Origin: Verrucomicrobiota bacterium
GTDB lineage: Bacteria > Verrucomicrobiota > Verrucomicrobiia > Opitutales > Oceanipulchritudinaceae
DNA: 47,672 nt
Assembly (NCBI GenBank): GCA_021208135.1
Contig: JAJOKB010000036.1
Span: 1 to 47,672, forward strand
Direction of reading: 5' to 3'
In this document: one piece after another, positions 38,929 through 47,492 of the stretch
Layout: each line of letters starts with the position of its first letter
Numbering within the stretch: the stretch's first letter is position 1
The notes under the pieces: generated by a model
The model's database searches: none
Seen by the model: only the letters and a program-made list of their open reading frames with translations
Told to the model about the DNA's origin: nothing
Made by a program: the position numbers and the translations under genes

Positions 38929-40146
38929 TCCGCTGGTTCATTGGTTTCCGTGGATTCGGTTGCCGCTATCACAGGCGATGGCGGTACTTCATTAAAATGC
39001 ACAATCATTTGGAAAGTGGTTTGGCCCCGTTGCGTGCGCGGTGTGTTCTCGACCGCTCTCACAATTGGTAGCGCCAGTAGGGTATCTGCGTAGCGATTGA
39101 CGGCATTCACATCACCCGCTTCGCCTTCCAGTTCCAATATGTTGAATGCCCGTGACACGGCTGAGCGAAAAAATACCGAGTCTGGTCGCGGCGCGTTAAT
39201 GGTATTCAGCATCCCAAAAGGCCTTAATTCTTCTTCCGACGTTTGAATCAACCTGTTCGCCAAGGTTTGCTTATTGGCCACCAGCATGACGGCTGGATTT
39301 TGCTGGGCAATTTTGTTGTACCTGAAACTATTGACTATGCCCAGAGTCCAAACGCTCAATTGCATCAACACAAGGATTGCTGCGAATACTCCGGCAGCCT
39401 GCAGTGCAACCCATAGTTGCTTCGACTGCTTACGCGATTTCCCTTCTTTGATTGCGAAAGCAGGACTGCGAATATCCGCTGCCCACAAAGCTTTGCCGCG
39501 CAAGGGCAACCACTGTTGCACTGAAGTCGGAGCTCCATCCCCAATGATCCTATGGCGCATTTTCATTCGATCATCATGACCGATGCTGTAGCCATCGCCC
39601 GCAATCAAGCCGGGAGCCAATGAGTATTCTGCGTTCGGGTTGCATTCCTGCAACAGGTTGTGCCGTGCCTTCAGCAAGGTTTCATCATCCCACTCCTCGC
39701 TGCGCACCTCACGCGAAATCACTTTCCTTGGAATGGGATCACCTGCATCGAAAAATACCGCGCTTATGGCACCGTTCTGAAACACGCATCGTATGGTGTT
39801 GGCAGTAGGTGTGTCGCCAATTGCAGTGATAAAACCGGGGAACGCATGAAAGAAATTTTCCGGCTTGTCGATCTTTTGTCGGGTCAGCCTCGACCAAGGG
39901 GTGGCATATGCCAGAACTCGCCTGGATCGGCTATCGCCTAAATAGCCCCACGCCAACTGCTCAAGGGGAAACGGTGAAAACGCCTTCCAGCGACAATTCC
40001 ACAAAATTTTGCACTTCCTTCTCTGGCAACTCAGCAGGCAACTCAAAGGAATGGGTGAAGAACCAATGGCCAGGCGCAAGAAGTAGGGTGCGCTCAGGTA
40101 TTTTGTTCTTCAATTTCTGCAAAAATGCTGATCCGGTGACTCTCAT
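38925..40146 (-). CDS. gspL: GspL-like type II secretion protein (frameshifted)
   Basis: A 406-residue protein after removing one base from GGGG at 39965-39968, joining 'SLEGVFTVS' to 'LEQLAWGYLGD'. The N-terminal about 240 residues are the cytoplasmic actin-like domain that binds GspE. One membrane helix follows ('AAGVFAAILVLMQLSVWTLG'), then a periplasmic ferredoxin-like domain. Order and length match GspL. The ATG at 40146 is used. It ends inside the start of gspM. Confidence 0.78.
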
Positions 40147-40189
40147 TGATGATATCTTGAGTTGAGTCTCCGAAGGGTGGGGGTGTCGA

Positions 40190-41278
40190 TCATAATCTGT
40201 TGTTTTCTGTCAATGCGCGGATTTCAAATGGATAACCCAACTGGGTTCCTGAAGGGGTTGCTGTGCGTGCCGGGCCACTCCGGGATGCAGCGGGTTGGTT
40301 TTGATTCCCGCGGCCACCCACATTGGCACCTGTCCATGTAACCAGTGCTGTCAGCAAAAAGTTTCCCACGCCGCGTTGTACTTCGATTTCAATGCGCAGT
40401 AAGGTGATTTCCGTGCCTACCAGGCCGCGTTGTTCGCTGGTCAGGAGGAATTGTCCGATATCTCCGCGCACCAACCGGTCATCCTCAGTTCCTGGTATGC
40501 CATCCGCCCCGGCTATGTGCTGTTGCAAGTAGGTCGCATCCAAAATGCCAGCGCGCTGCAACACGTTAAGAACCCTGGTGTTGGCACCATTGATGTTGAC
40601 CGGACCGGTGTGGTGCCACGTTAACATGCTCTGTAAATCCCTGAAAATGGGGCGTGCCATTCCTTGTTCATCCCAGAAATATTCCCGGAATGGAGGAATG
40701 AGTTGCAATTCTTGCCACGACTTCAACATCCGATTCGCAGGGTTATACGGTGGATCCAGCCTCCGGTAGGCATCCCCGTCCATCCCGCTGATTCGCGGTA
40801 AATCGTCTTCATCAATCCAGTCCAGCAAATGATCGGCGAGAACCTCTTGCTCGAATCTTTCAAATCCCAGTTCTTCAAACACGTAGCGCAATAAGGTCAG
40901 GTCGATGTTCTCTAATGGGATTTTTCCTGATTCATCTCGGATGTTCACACGAACAGAATTGCCGGGTGCTGGTACAAAGCCAGCGTAGGTCAATGGGTCG
41001 GCCCAACCTTGCGCAGGCCCCCACAAGGCGCGGTCGATTTCCCTGAACTCGTTGATGACTGCCAGGCTGGCCTCCAGTGCTGAATAAGCCTCTGTGCGCA
41101 GATCATCGCGGTGGAAAAACAAACCGTAATAGCGGATCCTGTCCGTCGCTTCTTCCATGAATGCTACCACGATAAATGTCAGCAGCACGATGAAGCCGAG
41201 CACGGCAATAATGATGCTGCCTTGATGGTGACAGTGAGTGTGGCGGGCAGGGTTGGCGGCATGCTGTGGATGGCTCAT
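40190..41278 (-). CDS. gspK: Type II secretion minor pseudopilin GspK
   Basis: A 362-residue protein. The prepilin-like start has 'HHQG' followed by a hydrophobic helix ('SIIIAVLGFIVLLTFIVVAF'); GspK normally lacks the Glu at position 5, as here. The large globular part has 'RDESGKIPLENID', 'LLDWIDEDDLPR' and 'VNINGANTRVLNVL' (helix-hairpin-helix type), all characteristic. It caps the pseudopilus with GspI and GspJ. Unbroken. Confidence 0.92.
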   Translation of the reverse strand: MSHPQHAANPARHTHCHHQGSIIIAVLGFIVLLTFIVVAFMEEATDRIRYYGLFFHRDDLRTEAYSALEASLAVINEFREIDRALWGPAQGWADPLTYAGFVPAPGNSVRVNIRDESGKIPLENIDLTLLRYVFEELGFERFEQEVLADHLLDWIDEDDLPRISGMDGDAYRRLDPPYNPANRMLKSWQELQLIPPFREYFWDEQGMARPIFRDLQSMLTWHHTGPVNINGANTRVLNVLQRAGILDATYLQQHIAGADGIPGTEDDRLVRGDIGQFLLTSEQRGLVGTEITLLRIEIEVQRGVGNFLLTALVTWTGANVGGRGNQNQPAASRSGPARTATPSGTQLGYPFEIRALTENNRL

Positions 41279-41290
41279 GACTTGTTCATG

Positions 41291-41950
41291 CTAGAATGAT
41301 GGCACACTCCGACTGTGCGGTGGCAGATAAACGACCCGTTGCAGTTCTTCCTCACCCCTGCTAAATGTAAGTCGCAAAAAATCGGGCACTATGAATTCAT
41401 TGCTGTCGTCACGCCTCGGTGTTTCGTCCGTATGCCAGCGATTGTCCTCGCGGTCAAAGTAGCAGTATTCAACCCGGGTCACAAATCTGGATAGCAACGA
41501 TCGTTGCAGGTCGCGGGTATCTTCCACTTCAATTTGAAAACTGCTCGACCAAAGTAACAATAAGCCGTCATTGCGCTCAAACTGAAGATAGGCTGTCACT
41601 TCCGGAAACGCGCCTCCCTCCAGCGCAAAAAAGGGGTGTCTGTCGGCAACCCGAAACCTCAACTGCGGATCGCGCAAATCGCTCACTCCGGGAGGATGCG
41701 CCCACTCCACTGGCAGGGTGCGCGCATTTTGTGCCCCAGCAGTGGTCCCAGTGCTGTTGGCTATGCTGTTATTCAGGAAATTAGCCACGCCATCCGCGTG
41801 CCGACCAAAATGATCGTCATCCGTGGAATTTAACCAAATGCTGCTCAGGGTGAATAAATGAAAAGATAAGGCCGTCAGCACCACGGCACTGAGCCCCAAT
41901 GCCAAAAGAATCTCAATCAGGGTAAATCCCCGGCGTCGCTTACCAGGCAT
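41291..41950 (-). CDS. gspJ: Type II secretion minor pseudopilin GspJ
   Basis: A 219-residue protein with the prepilin signal 'MPGKRRRGFTLIEILLALG' (cleavage after Gly, Glu at +5). The ATG at 41950 is chosen to give this short leader; the frame is open to 41992. The body is beta-rich with 'LRFRVADRHPF' and 'LLSRFVTRVEYCYFD'. It overlaps gspI by 11 bases and lies 12 bases from gspK. Confidence 0.88.
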   Translation of the reverse strand: MPGKRRRGFTLIEILLALGLSAVVLTALSFHLFTLSSIWLNSTDDDHFGRHADGVANFLNNSIANSTGTTAGAQNARTLPVEWAHPPGVSDLRDPQLRFRVADRHPFFALEGGAFPEVTAYLQFERNDGLLLLWSSSFQIEVEDTRDLQRSLLSRFVTRVEYCYFDREDNRWHTDETPRRDDSNEFIVPDFLRLTFSRGEEELQRVVYLPPHSRSVPSF

Positions 41951-42389
41951 CTGTGAGTCTCCTCTCCTGTTCAATTCTCTGCCGCGCATCATCTAAAATC
42001 CGGGTGGTTTCCATTGGGTCAGACCATGTGGGACGCAATAAATACAAACTATCCCTCTGTTCAAAGGGCTGGCCCTCGGTCGGTCTGAACTCCATGCTCA
42101 ACTCAACGCGAAACAAGTGAATCACTTCAGTGGGCTCAACGCTCGCTTTCCAGCTCACCGTACCCAGGTTCAAAGTCTCGATTTCTCCACCTCGCTCGAA
42201 TTCTTCGAGATCCGGTTCCAGGATAATTTGGCTGCGTGCGAAGCGAATGATGTTATGGCTGTCGGCGTTCTCCTCCAAACTTTCCAGCGCCAACAATGTG
42301 TTGAAAAACGTCTGCGTCAAAATTGTGAAGGCCAGCACCATGACCGCAAGGGCAACAAGCACCTCTATCAGTGAAAACCCCCTTCTCAC
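41940..42389 (-). CDS. gspI: Type II secretion minor pseudopilin GspI
   Basis: A 149-residue protein that starts with a minimal prepilin leader, 'MRRGFSLIEVLVALAVMVL'. The small beta domain ('VSWKASVEPTEVIHLFRVELSM') is of GspI type. Translation is coupled to gspH (4-base overlap) and gspJ (11-base overlap). Confidence 0.9.
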   Translation of the reverse strand: MRRGFSLIEVLVALAVMVLAFTILTQTFFNTLLALESLEENADSHNIIRFARSQIILEPDLEEFERGGEIETLNLGTVSWKASVEPTEVIHLFRVELSMEFRPTEGQPFEQRDSLYLLRPTWSDPMETTRILDDARQRIEQERRLTDAW

Positions 42390-42940
42390 CTCCGCTCCTC
42401 CACCACCAAATCTGAAAATGGATCATAGATTTGTTCCAAAGTCTCCCAGTTGTGTCTGAAGTTAACTTGAAACGGGGTACTGGCGCGGTCAGGATGAAAT
42501 TGGATGCTTTCCACCCGTTCTCTCCTTCTATTGTCCAAGGGCCCAGTTCCCGCAGAAGGCAGGATTCGGTGCAACTCAAAGGCATTAACCGGCACATCCG
42601 CACCAAATCCGCTGGGCCGCCGGTGCAACTCCCCCTGCGCATCACTGAATATCACAAAATCCCCGCTCTCCGGTTCAAGCATCAGCGTCACCACATCCCT
42701 GGTCGCTGCCGCCTGAAATCTCGCTTCTCTGACCGACATTTGAAAATTCTCCGGTGGCGGTTTATCACCCAATCCCGATAAAAAGGCGTTTGCATTCAAT
42801 ATCACCAAACTCGCTGCCACCGAAACCAAGGCAACCACCATTACGATCTCGATCAAACTGAATCCTCCCGTTAAGCCCCTCGCCGCAGCTCCCGCTGCGG
42901 ACATCGGCCTGGTGGTTCTATCTGTCAGATCTGCACTCAT
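42386..42940 (-). CDS. gspH: Type II secretion pseudopilin GspH-like
   Basis: A 184-residue protein with leader and prepilin motif 'LTGGFSLIEIVMVVALVSV' and a GspH-type body ('REARFQAAATRDVVTLMLEPESGDFVIF'). The ATG at 42940 is used; an in-frame extension to 43000 is unlikely. It is the first gene of the T2SS operon. It is too long and lacks the features of the major pseudopilin GspG, so GspH is the better call, though it could stand in for GspG. Confidence 0.82.
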   Translation of the reverse strand: MSADLTDRTTRPMSAAGAAARGLTGGFSLIEIVMVVALVSVAASLVILNANAFLSGLGDKPPPENFQMSVREARFQAAATRDVVTLMLEPESGDFVIFSDAQGELHRRPSGFGADVPVNAFELHRILPSAGTGPLDNRRRERVESIQFHPDRASTPFQVNFRHNWETLEQIYDPFSDLVVEERR

Positions 42941-43061
42941 ACACTTTTTCTTAGCAGGAAACCAGCAGCATCCACCCCAAGTTGCAAGGTCGGGTTCCAA
43001 CTAATGTTTGCTCATCGGTGTTCAGGGGAAGGGGAATATGTACTCAGTGGCTGTGCCCGGC

Positions 43062-43081
43062 TACGTACGTAACTATACGTA
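43062..43081. promoter_or_regulatory. Cluster of TACGTA palindromes between gspH and the TIGR02597-like gene
   Basis: The divergent gap (42941-43187) holds three TACGTA hexamers, at 43062, 43066 (overlapping, giving a perfect 10-base palindrome) and 43076. They lie 121 bases before gspH and 106 before the other gene, so a regulator could bind and act on either. A weak TTGACC at 43130-43135 is the only -35-like site seen for the right-hand gene. Nothing else recognisable in the gap. Confidence 0.25.
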
Positions 43082-43187
43082 AGAATTGGGTAAAATCCTT
43101 ATTTTCATGGAAACTCAAAAAATAAACGCTTGACCAGGCTTGAAGGCTCCTAAAACATCAAACCGCAATCTTACCAAGGAATTACCC

Positions 43188-44086
43188 ATGAAACTACAGC
43201 TTTTAGCTAAATTATCCCCTTTAGCATTTATTCTTTGCTCTCCTCTGGTGGGTCAAACCGTATACACTGATCCCGTCGGTGCAGTTAGTGTGAGCCTAGC
43301 ACCTGGCAACCAAGTGCTGTCTATTCCGTTCCAGAAACCCGTACTCTTTCAAGGAGAAATTACTTCTGTTGATGGAAATTCAATTTCGCTTGCTTCATTG
43401 CCGTCAATTTCTGGTCAAGCCTACGTACAGGTTGTAAGTGGGGCTTCCGCAGGTAAGATAGTTTCAATTGAAAGTATCAATGCCAGCGATGTTCTTCTAT
43501 CGGCATTCAGTTTTTCCTTATCCGCAGGCGACATTATTCAAATCAGGAATCATTTCACATTGGATGATTTGGCGGCCCTACTCAATGCAGGAGACGGTGA
43601 TTCCGTTTCTCTTCTCAATCCAGACGGTAGTCGGATCATTGGCGAGTTTTGGACCGGCTTTGGTTGGGAAGATACCCTGACCTTCGATCCCATTGGTGAT
43701 GTTGTGGTATATCCCGGTGAAGGCTTTCTTTTTAATTCTGTCTCCGGCGGTCAAGCAACATTGCTCGGCTCTGTAGCAACTCACGATGTATCTTTTGATC
43801 TGCCTGGTGGAAATGTCATTTCCATTATCGGCAACTCTCACCTGTTTCTGGCCAAACATTGGGTTCTATCGTCGCTTCTCCTTCCGATGGTGATAGGGTA
43901 ATCGTTTACTCGACTGCCAATAGAAACTTAGTTGGCATTGCAGCGTTTGAATATTTCACCGGTTTTGGCTGGGAGGATTCTTTGACATTTGAACCAGCCA
44001 ACGATTTCGTGGTTGACTCAACCAAGGGTATCTATTTTCAGTCAGTCGCTCCTTCTCAAGCTATTATTATTTCACCTCTAAATTAA
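43188..44086 (+). CDS. TIGR02597-like exported protein (frameshifted)
   Basis: A 299-residue protein after adding one A in 43854-43856, joining 'FLAK' to 'TLGSIVASPSDGDRV'. A signal peptide ends at 'SPLVGQ'. The mature part starts 'YTDPVGAVSVSLAPGNQVLSI' and has 'GEGFLFNSVSGGQ', features of the TIGR02597 family, a set of many paralogues in Verrucomicrobiota. Two copies of a 'GFGWEDTLTFDP' / 'GFGWEDSLTFEP' motif lie in the second half. AAGGA about 9 bases before the ATG supports the start. It is 6 bases before the PEP-CTERM gene, so the pair is an operon; this pairing is seen often in the phylum, to my knowledge. Function unknown, probably surface or extracellular. Confidence 0.72.
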
Positions 44087-44092
44087 TTTGAT

Positions 44093-44722
44093 ATGTTTAG
44101 TCGCTCCCTAATCCTTTTTACCGCTATTGGCGTTACTGCTTCGATTTGTTCTGCATCAACCGTTTTCTTTCGTATCGAGAAAGATATTCTTTCTGTTAAC
44201 GGTGTTAAGCAAACTCCTGCTAACAACCTTTTTATCTACTCGGCTACCGCAGGAGCTGCAGACTTAATGGCGCTGTCCTTCACAACAGATAATTCTTCAG
44301 CGTTTATTTCTCAAATTGAGAATTTGTCCTCCAATGCCATTTTTACAGATCCTTGGGTTCAGGTTCCCGTTGCCCAAGGTGGTGTTTCCGGGACACATGA
44401 TTGGAATCTAGCGCGCCTTAATATGACTCCCGGTAATCTTGGCGTGATGCTTGTACTGACCAGTCCAATTGATTCATTGAGTGCTTCGGATTACGTTGGT
44501 CTTGTTGCCTCCGGTTCTGTTATTGGCCCTGACGGTAGCATGACGATGAATTTTAACGGAGTTACACCTATCGGCTCTGCCTTTCTGGGCACCGTCACAG
44601 GAGCTGCTCCGAATGTCTCCAATTTTGAACTTCAGGCTATTCCAGAGCCATCCACCTACGCAGCCATATTTGGATTGCTTGTTTTGGGTGTGGTTGCATG
44701 CCGGAGAAGGTTGTCAAAGTAG
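44093..44722 (+). CDS. PEP-CTERM sorting-signal protein
   Basis: A 209-residue exported protein. N-terminal signal peptide ends near 'SICSAS'. The body is Ser/Thr/Asn-rich beta protein of no known family. The C-terminus is a textbook PEP-CTERM signal: 'IPEPSTYAA', a hydrophobic helix ('IFGLLVLGVVA') and basic 'CRRRLSK'. Such proteins are cut by an exosortase at the PEP motif and released or anchored, usually in species that make exopolysaccharide. No exosortase gene is in this window. A strong terminator follows. Confidence 0.9.
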   Translation: MFSRSLILFTAIGVTASICSASTVFFRIEKDILSVNGVKQTPANNLFIYSATAGAADLMALSFTTDNSSAFISQIENLSSNAIFTDPWVQVPVAQGGVSGTHDWNLARLNMTPGNLGVMLVLTSPIDSLSASDYVGLVASGSVIGPDGSMTMNFNGVTPIGSAFLGTVTGAAPNVSNFELQAIPEPSTYAAIFGLLVLGVVACRRRLSK

Positions 44723-44742
44723 TTGAATTGTTATTTCTCCCC

Positions 44743-44774
44743 AAAGCCCTCTTTAGATGAAGAGGGCTTTTTTT
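44743..44774 (+). terminator. Rho-independent terminator after the PEP-CTERM gene
   Basis: A perfect 11-base-pair stem (44743-44753 with 44760-44770), a 6-base loop and a T tract (44768-44774). It lies 20 bases after the PEP-CTERM stop and ends the two-gene operon. It is the only clear intrinsic terminator I found in the window. Confidence 0.9.
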
Positions 44775-44910
44775 ATTGCGATACTGTAGTGTGGGTTGCG
44801 AAAGGGGTTTGCCCTTCAAATTTAGGAGATAGTTGTGATTTGGTTACACTCATCCCGAAACCATTGAATAGAGTTGCGGGATAGCAACACCGGTATAGGT
44901 TACCACTCTT

Positions 44911-46560
44911 ATGTATACAATGGATTTCATTCGCGGCGAGTATCGGAGTGGTGTAGTTTGGCTGTCTGCATTTTGTGGCCTGTTGCTGTTGCTTACTGGA
45001 TGCGGAGGCAGCTTGCCCAATACTGATCAAGGTGTTCGTGATCAGATTTTATTGCTCGGCAACGGTGCTGAGCCCAAGTCACTGGACCCTCACATTGCGA
45101 CTGGAGTTACTGAGAATAAGATAATCAGCGCATTGACGGAAGGACTGGTGGCGCACCATCCCTCGGATGATAATGCCGTGGAACCAGGAGTGGCCGAGCG
45201 GTGGGAACATAATGAGGATTACAGTGTATGGACGTTTTTTCTCAACCCACGAGCCCGTTGGTCTAATGGTGATACTGTGACCGCGCATGATTTCGTGTTT
45301 TCTTTTCAGCGTATGCTTTCGCCAGCGTTGGCAGCGGAGTATGGTCAGATGCTGTTCATCATGAAGAATGCACAGGAATTTCATTCAGGCACAGTGTCGG
45401 ATTTCGCGGATGTTGGTGCTAAGGCTCTGGATGACCACACCTTGCAATTAACGTTGGTGGGTCCGACTCCCTTTTTTCTGTCGATGCTGATGCACTATAG
45501 TTGGTTTCCTGTGCATCCGCCTACCATTGAACAGCATGGCGGTATGACCGACCGGGATGGCCGGTGGACCCTGCCCGGTAATCACGTTGGCAATGGTCCA
45601 TTCATGCTCGCGGAGTGGCGACCCAATCAGTTCATCAAAGTAGTGCCAAATCCTTATTACTGGGATCGGGACGTAGTCCGTCTCAATGCAATTTACTACA
45701 TGGTAATTTCTGATGCTAACACTGAGCGGAGAATGTTCGATTCCGGGAGACTGCATGTCACCAACACATTGCCTTCCAATGACATCAACTGGTTCCGTAA
45801 TAATCGACCTGAGGTCCTGCGCATTTCCCCTTATTTAGGGACTTACTTTTATCGTTTCAATGTCACACGCGCCCCCTTGAATGACGTACGGGTTCGTCAG
45901 GCACTGAGTAAGGCCATTGACCGCGAATTGCTGGTTGAGGCGGTAGTTCAGGGTGGGCAACAGCCCGCATTTGGTTATGTGCCACCGGGTTTTAACGATT
46001 ATGAAACGCCGCACCTTGTTGAGTTCAATCCCGAGGAAGCCCGACGTTTGTTGGCTGAGGCGGGATTTCCCAATGGGCGAGGTTTTCCGCGCAAAACAAT
46101 TCTGTTCAATACGCTCGAGGATCATCGCAAAATTGCCGAGGCCATTGCCGCCATGTGGCGAGAGCACCTGAACATACAGGTGGATATGGAAAACAAGGAA
46201 TGGAAAGTTTATTTGGACGCCCAGACCAATCTGCAGTACGATATTGCCCGTGCCGGGTGGATAGGCGACTACATGGATCCGATTACATTCCTGGAAATGT
46301 GGACGACAGGCAATGGCAACAACAACACTGGGTGGTCAAACGCCGATTATGACCGAATTATCGCTGAGGCATTCCGTTCTCATTCGCCTGAAACTCATTT
46401 CGGCAAGTTGCTGGAAGCAGAAACAATATTGCTGACCGAGATGCCAATTACGCCGCTTTATTGGTATAACAACATCCGCTTAATCGATCCTCGTGTCCGG
46501 GGTTGGTACAATAAGTTGCTCGACAATCGGCCCTGGAAGCACGTTTATCTGGCTGATTAA
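44911..46560 (+). CDS. oppA: Oligopeptide ABC transporter substrate-binding lipoprotein (OppA-like)
   Basis: A 549-residue protein. Lipoprotein signal with lipobox 'LLTGC' (C31). The SBP_bac_5 domain has 'AEPKSLDPHIATG', 'ALTEGLV', 'NPRARWSNGDTVTAHDFVFSF', 'GNGPFMLAEW' and 'PYYWDRD'. 'DVRVRQALSKAIDRELL' is typical of peptide binders. It captures oligopeptides for import by OppBC. The ATG at 44911 or at 44920 could be the start; no clear Shine-Dalgarno is present. It is 6 bases before oppB. Murein tripeptide (MppA) is another possible ligand. Confidence 0.9.
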   Translation: MYTMDFIRGEYRSGVVWLSAFCGLLLLLTGCGGSLPNTDQGVRDQILLLGNGAEPKSLDPHIATGVTENKIISALTEGLVAHHPSDDNAVEPGVAERWEHNEDYSVWTFFLNPRARWSNGDTVTAHDFVFSFQRMLSPALAAEYGQMLFIMKNAQEFHSGTVSDFADVGAKALDDHTLQLTLVGPTPFFLSMLMHYSWFPVHPPTIEQHGGMTDRDGRWTLPGNHVGNGPFMLAEWRPNQFIKVVPNPYYWDRDVVRLNAIYYMVISDANTERRMFDSGRLHVTNTLPSNDINWFRNNRPEVLRISPYLGTYFYRFNVTRAPLNDVRVRQALSKAIDRELLVEAVVQGGQQPAFGYVPPGFNDYETPHLVEFNPEEARRLLAEAGFPNGRGFPRKTILFNTLEDHRKIAEAIAAMWREHLNIQVDMENKEWKVYLDAQTNLQYDIARAGWIGDYMDPITFLEMWTTGNGNNNTGWSNADYDRIIAEAFRSHSPETHFGKLLEAETILLTEMPITPLYWYNNIRLIDPRVRGWYNKLLDNRPWKHVYLAD

Positions 46561-46566
46561 GCGCCG

Positions 46567-47487
46567 ATGTTCAAATTTATCGCCAAACGTCTGTTGCAGT
46601 CGGTTCTCGTGCTGTTTGTCATCATTACGGTGACATTCTTCATGGTGCGTTTCGCACCGGGAGACCCATTCAGCGCCGAACGTAACATGCAGGAACACAT
46701 CCGTGAACGGCTCATGGCTCATTACGGTCTGGATCAACCTTTGCATATTCAATACTTTCGCTATTTGGGCAACCTGGCCCAAGGCGATCTGGGGCCTTCC
46801 TTCGTGCAGACTACCCGCAGTGTGAACCAAATCATCGCCGCGACATTTCCGGTCTCTCTTGAATTGGGTGCCTGGGCGCTGTTGATTGCGCTCGGGTTAG
46901 GTATTCCGGCTGGTATCATCGCCTCGGTTTACCGCAACACTGCTTTGGATTACGTCCCCATGTCGGCGGCGATGATCGGTATCTGCTTGCCCACCTTTGT
47001 TCTCGGGCCTTCGTTAGCACTGATTTTTGGGGTCTGGCTGGATTGGTTTAATGTTTCCGGCTGGTTTGAGGCAAGGGATCGCGTTCTGCCTGCATTGACC
47101 ATCGGAATGGTTTACGCCGCAGTGATTGCCCGAATCACCCGTGGCGGTATGCTCGAGGTATTGAGTCAGGATTATATTCGTACTGCTCAGAGCAAAGGGG
47201 TGCCTTTCCGGCGTATCCTGTTTGTGCATACGCTAAAGGGTGGTTTGCTGCCTGTGGTCTCTTACATGGGACCAGCCTTGGCAGGAATAATTTCCGGCTC
47301 TTTTGTCGTGGAGACGATTTTTCAGATTCCTGGGTTGGGCACGGAATTTGTGCGCTCGGCTTTTAACCGGGATTACACTTTGGTGCTGGGCACTGTGATC
47401 GTATACGCAACCCTAATCACCACCGCCAACCTTTTGGTTGATGTCGTGCAGGTGATCCTTAATCCGCGCTTAAAATTTGAGGATTGA
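46567..47487 (+). CDS. oppB: Oligopeptide ABC transporter permease OppB
   Basis: A 306-residue membrane protein. Starts 'MFKFIAKRLLQSVLVLFVIITVTFFMVRFAPGDPF'-like (first helix plus APGDPF motif), has the family region 'HYGLDQPLHIQYFRYL', and the EAA loop 'RTAQSKGVPFRRILFVHTLK' that docks on the ATPase. The end 'VQVILNPRLKFE' is typical of OppB/DppB. About six helices. Unbroken. Confidence 0.95.
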   Translation: MFKFIAKRLLQSVLVLFVIITVTFFMVRFAPGDPFSAERNMQEHIRERLMAHYGLDQPLHIQYFRYLGNLAQGDLGPSFVQTTRSVNQIIAATFPVSLELGAWALLIALGLGIPAGIIASVYRNTALDYVPMSAAMIGICLPTFVLGPSLALIFGVWLDWFNVSGWFEARDRVLPALTIGMVYAAVIARITRGGMLEVLSQDYIRTAQSKGVPFRRILFVHTLKGGLLPVVSYMGPALAGIISGSFVVETIFQIPGLGTEFVRSAFNRDYTLVLGTVIVYATLITTANLLVDVVQVILNPRLKFED

Positions 47488-47492
47488 TTGTT

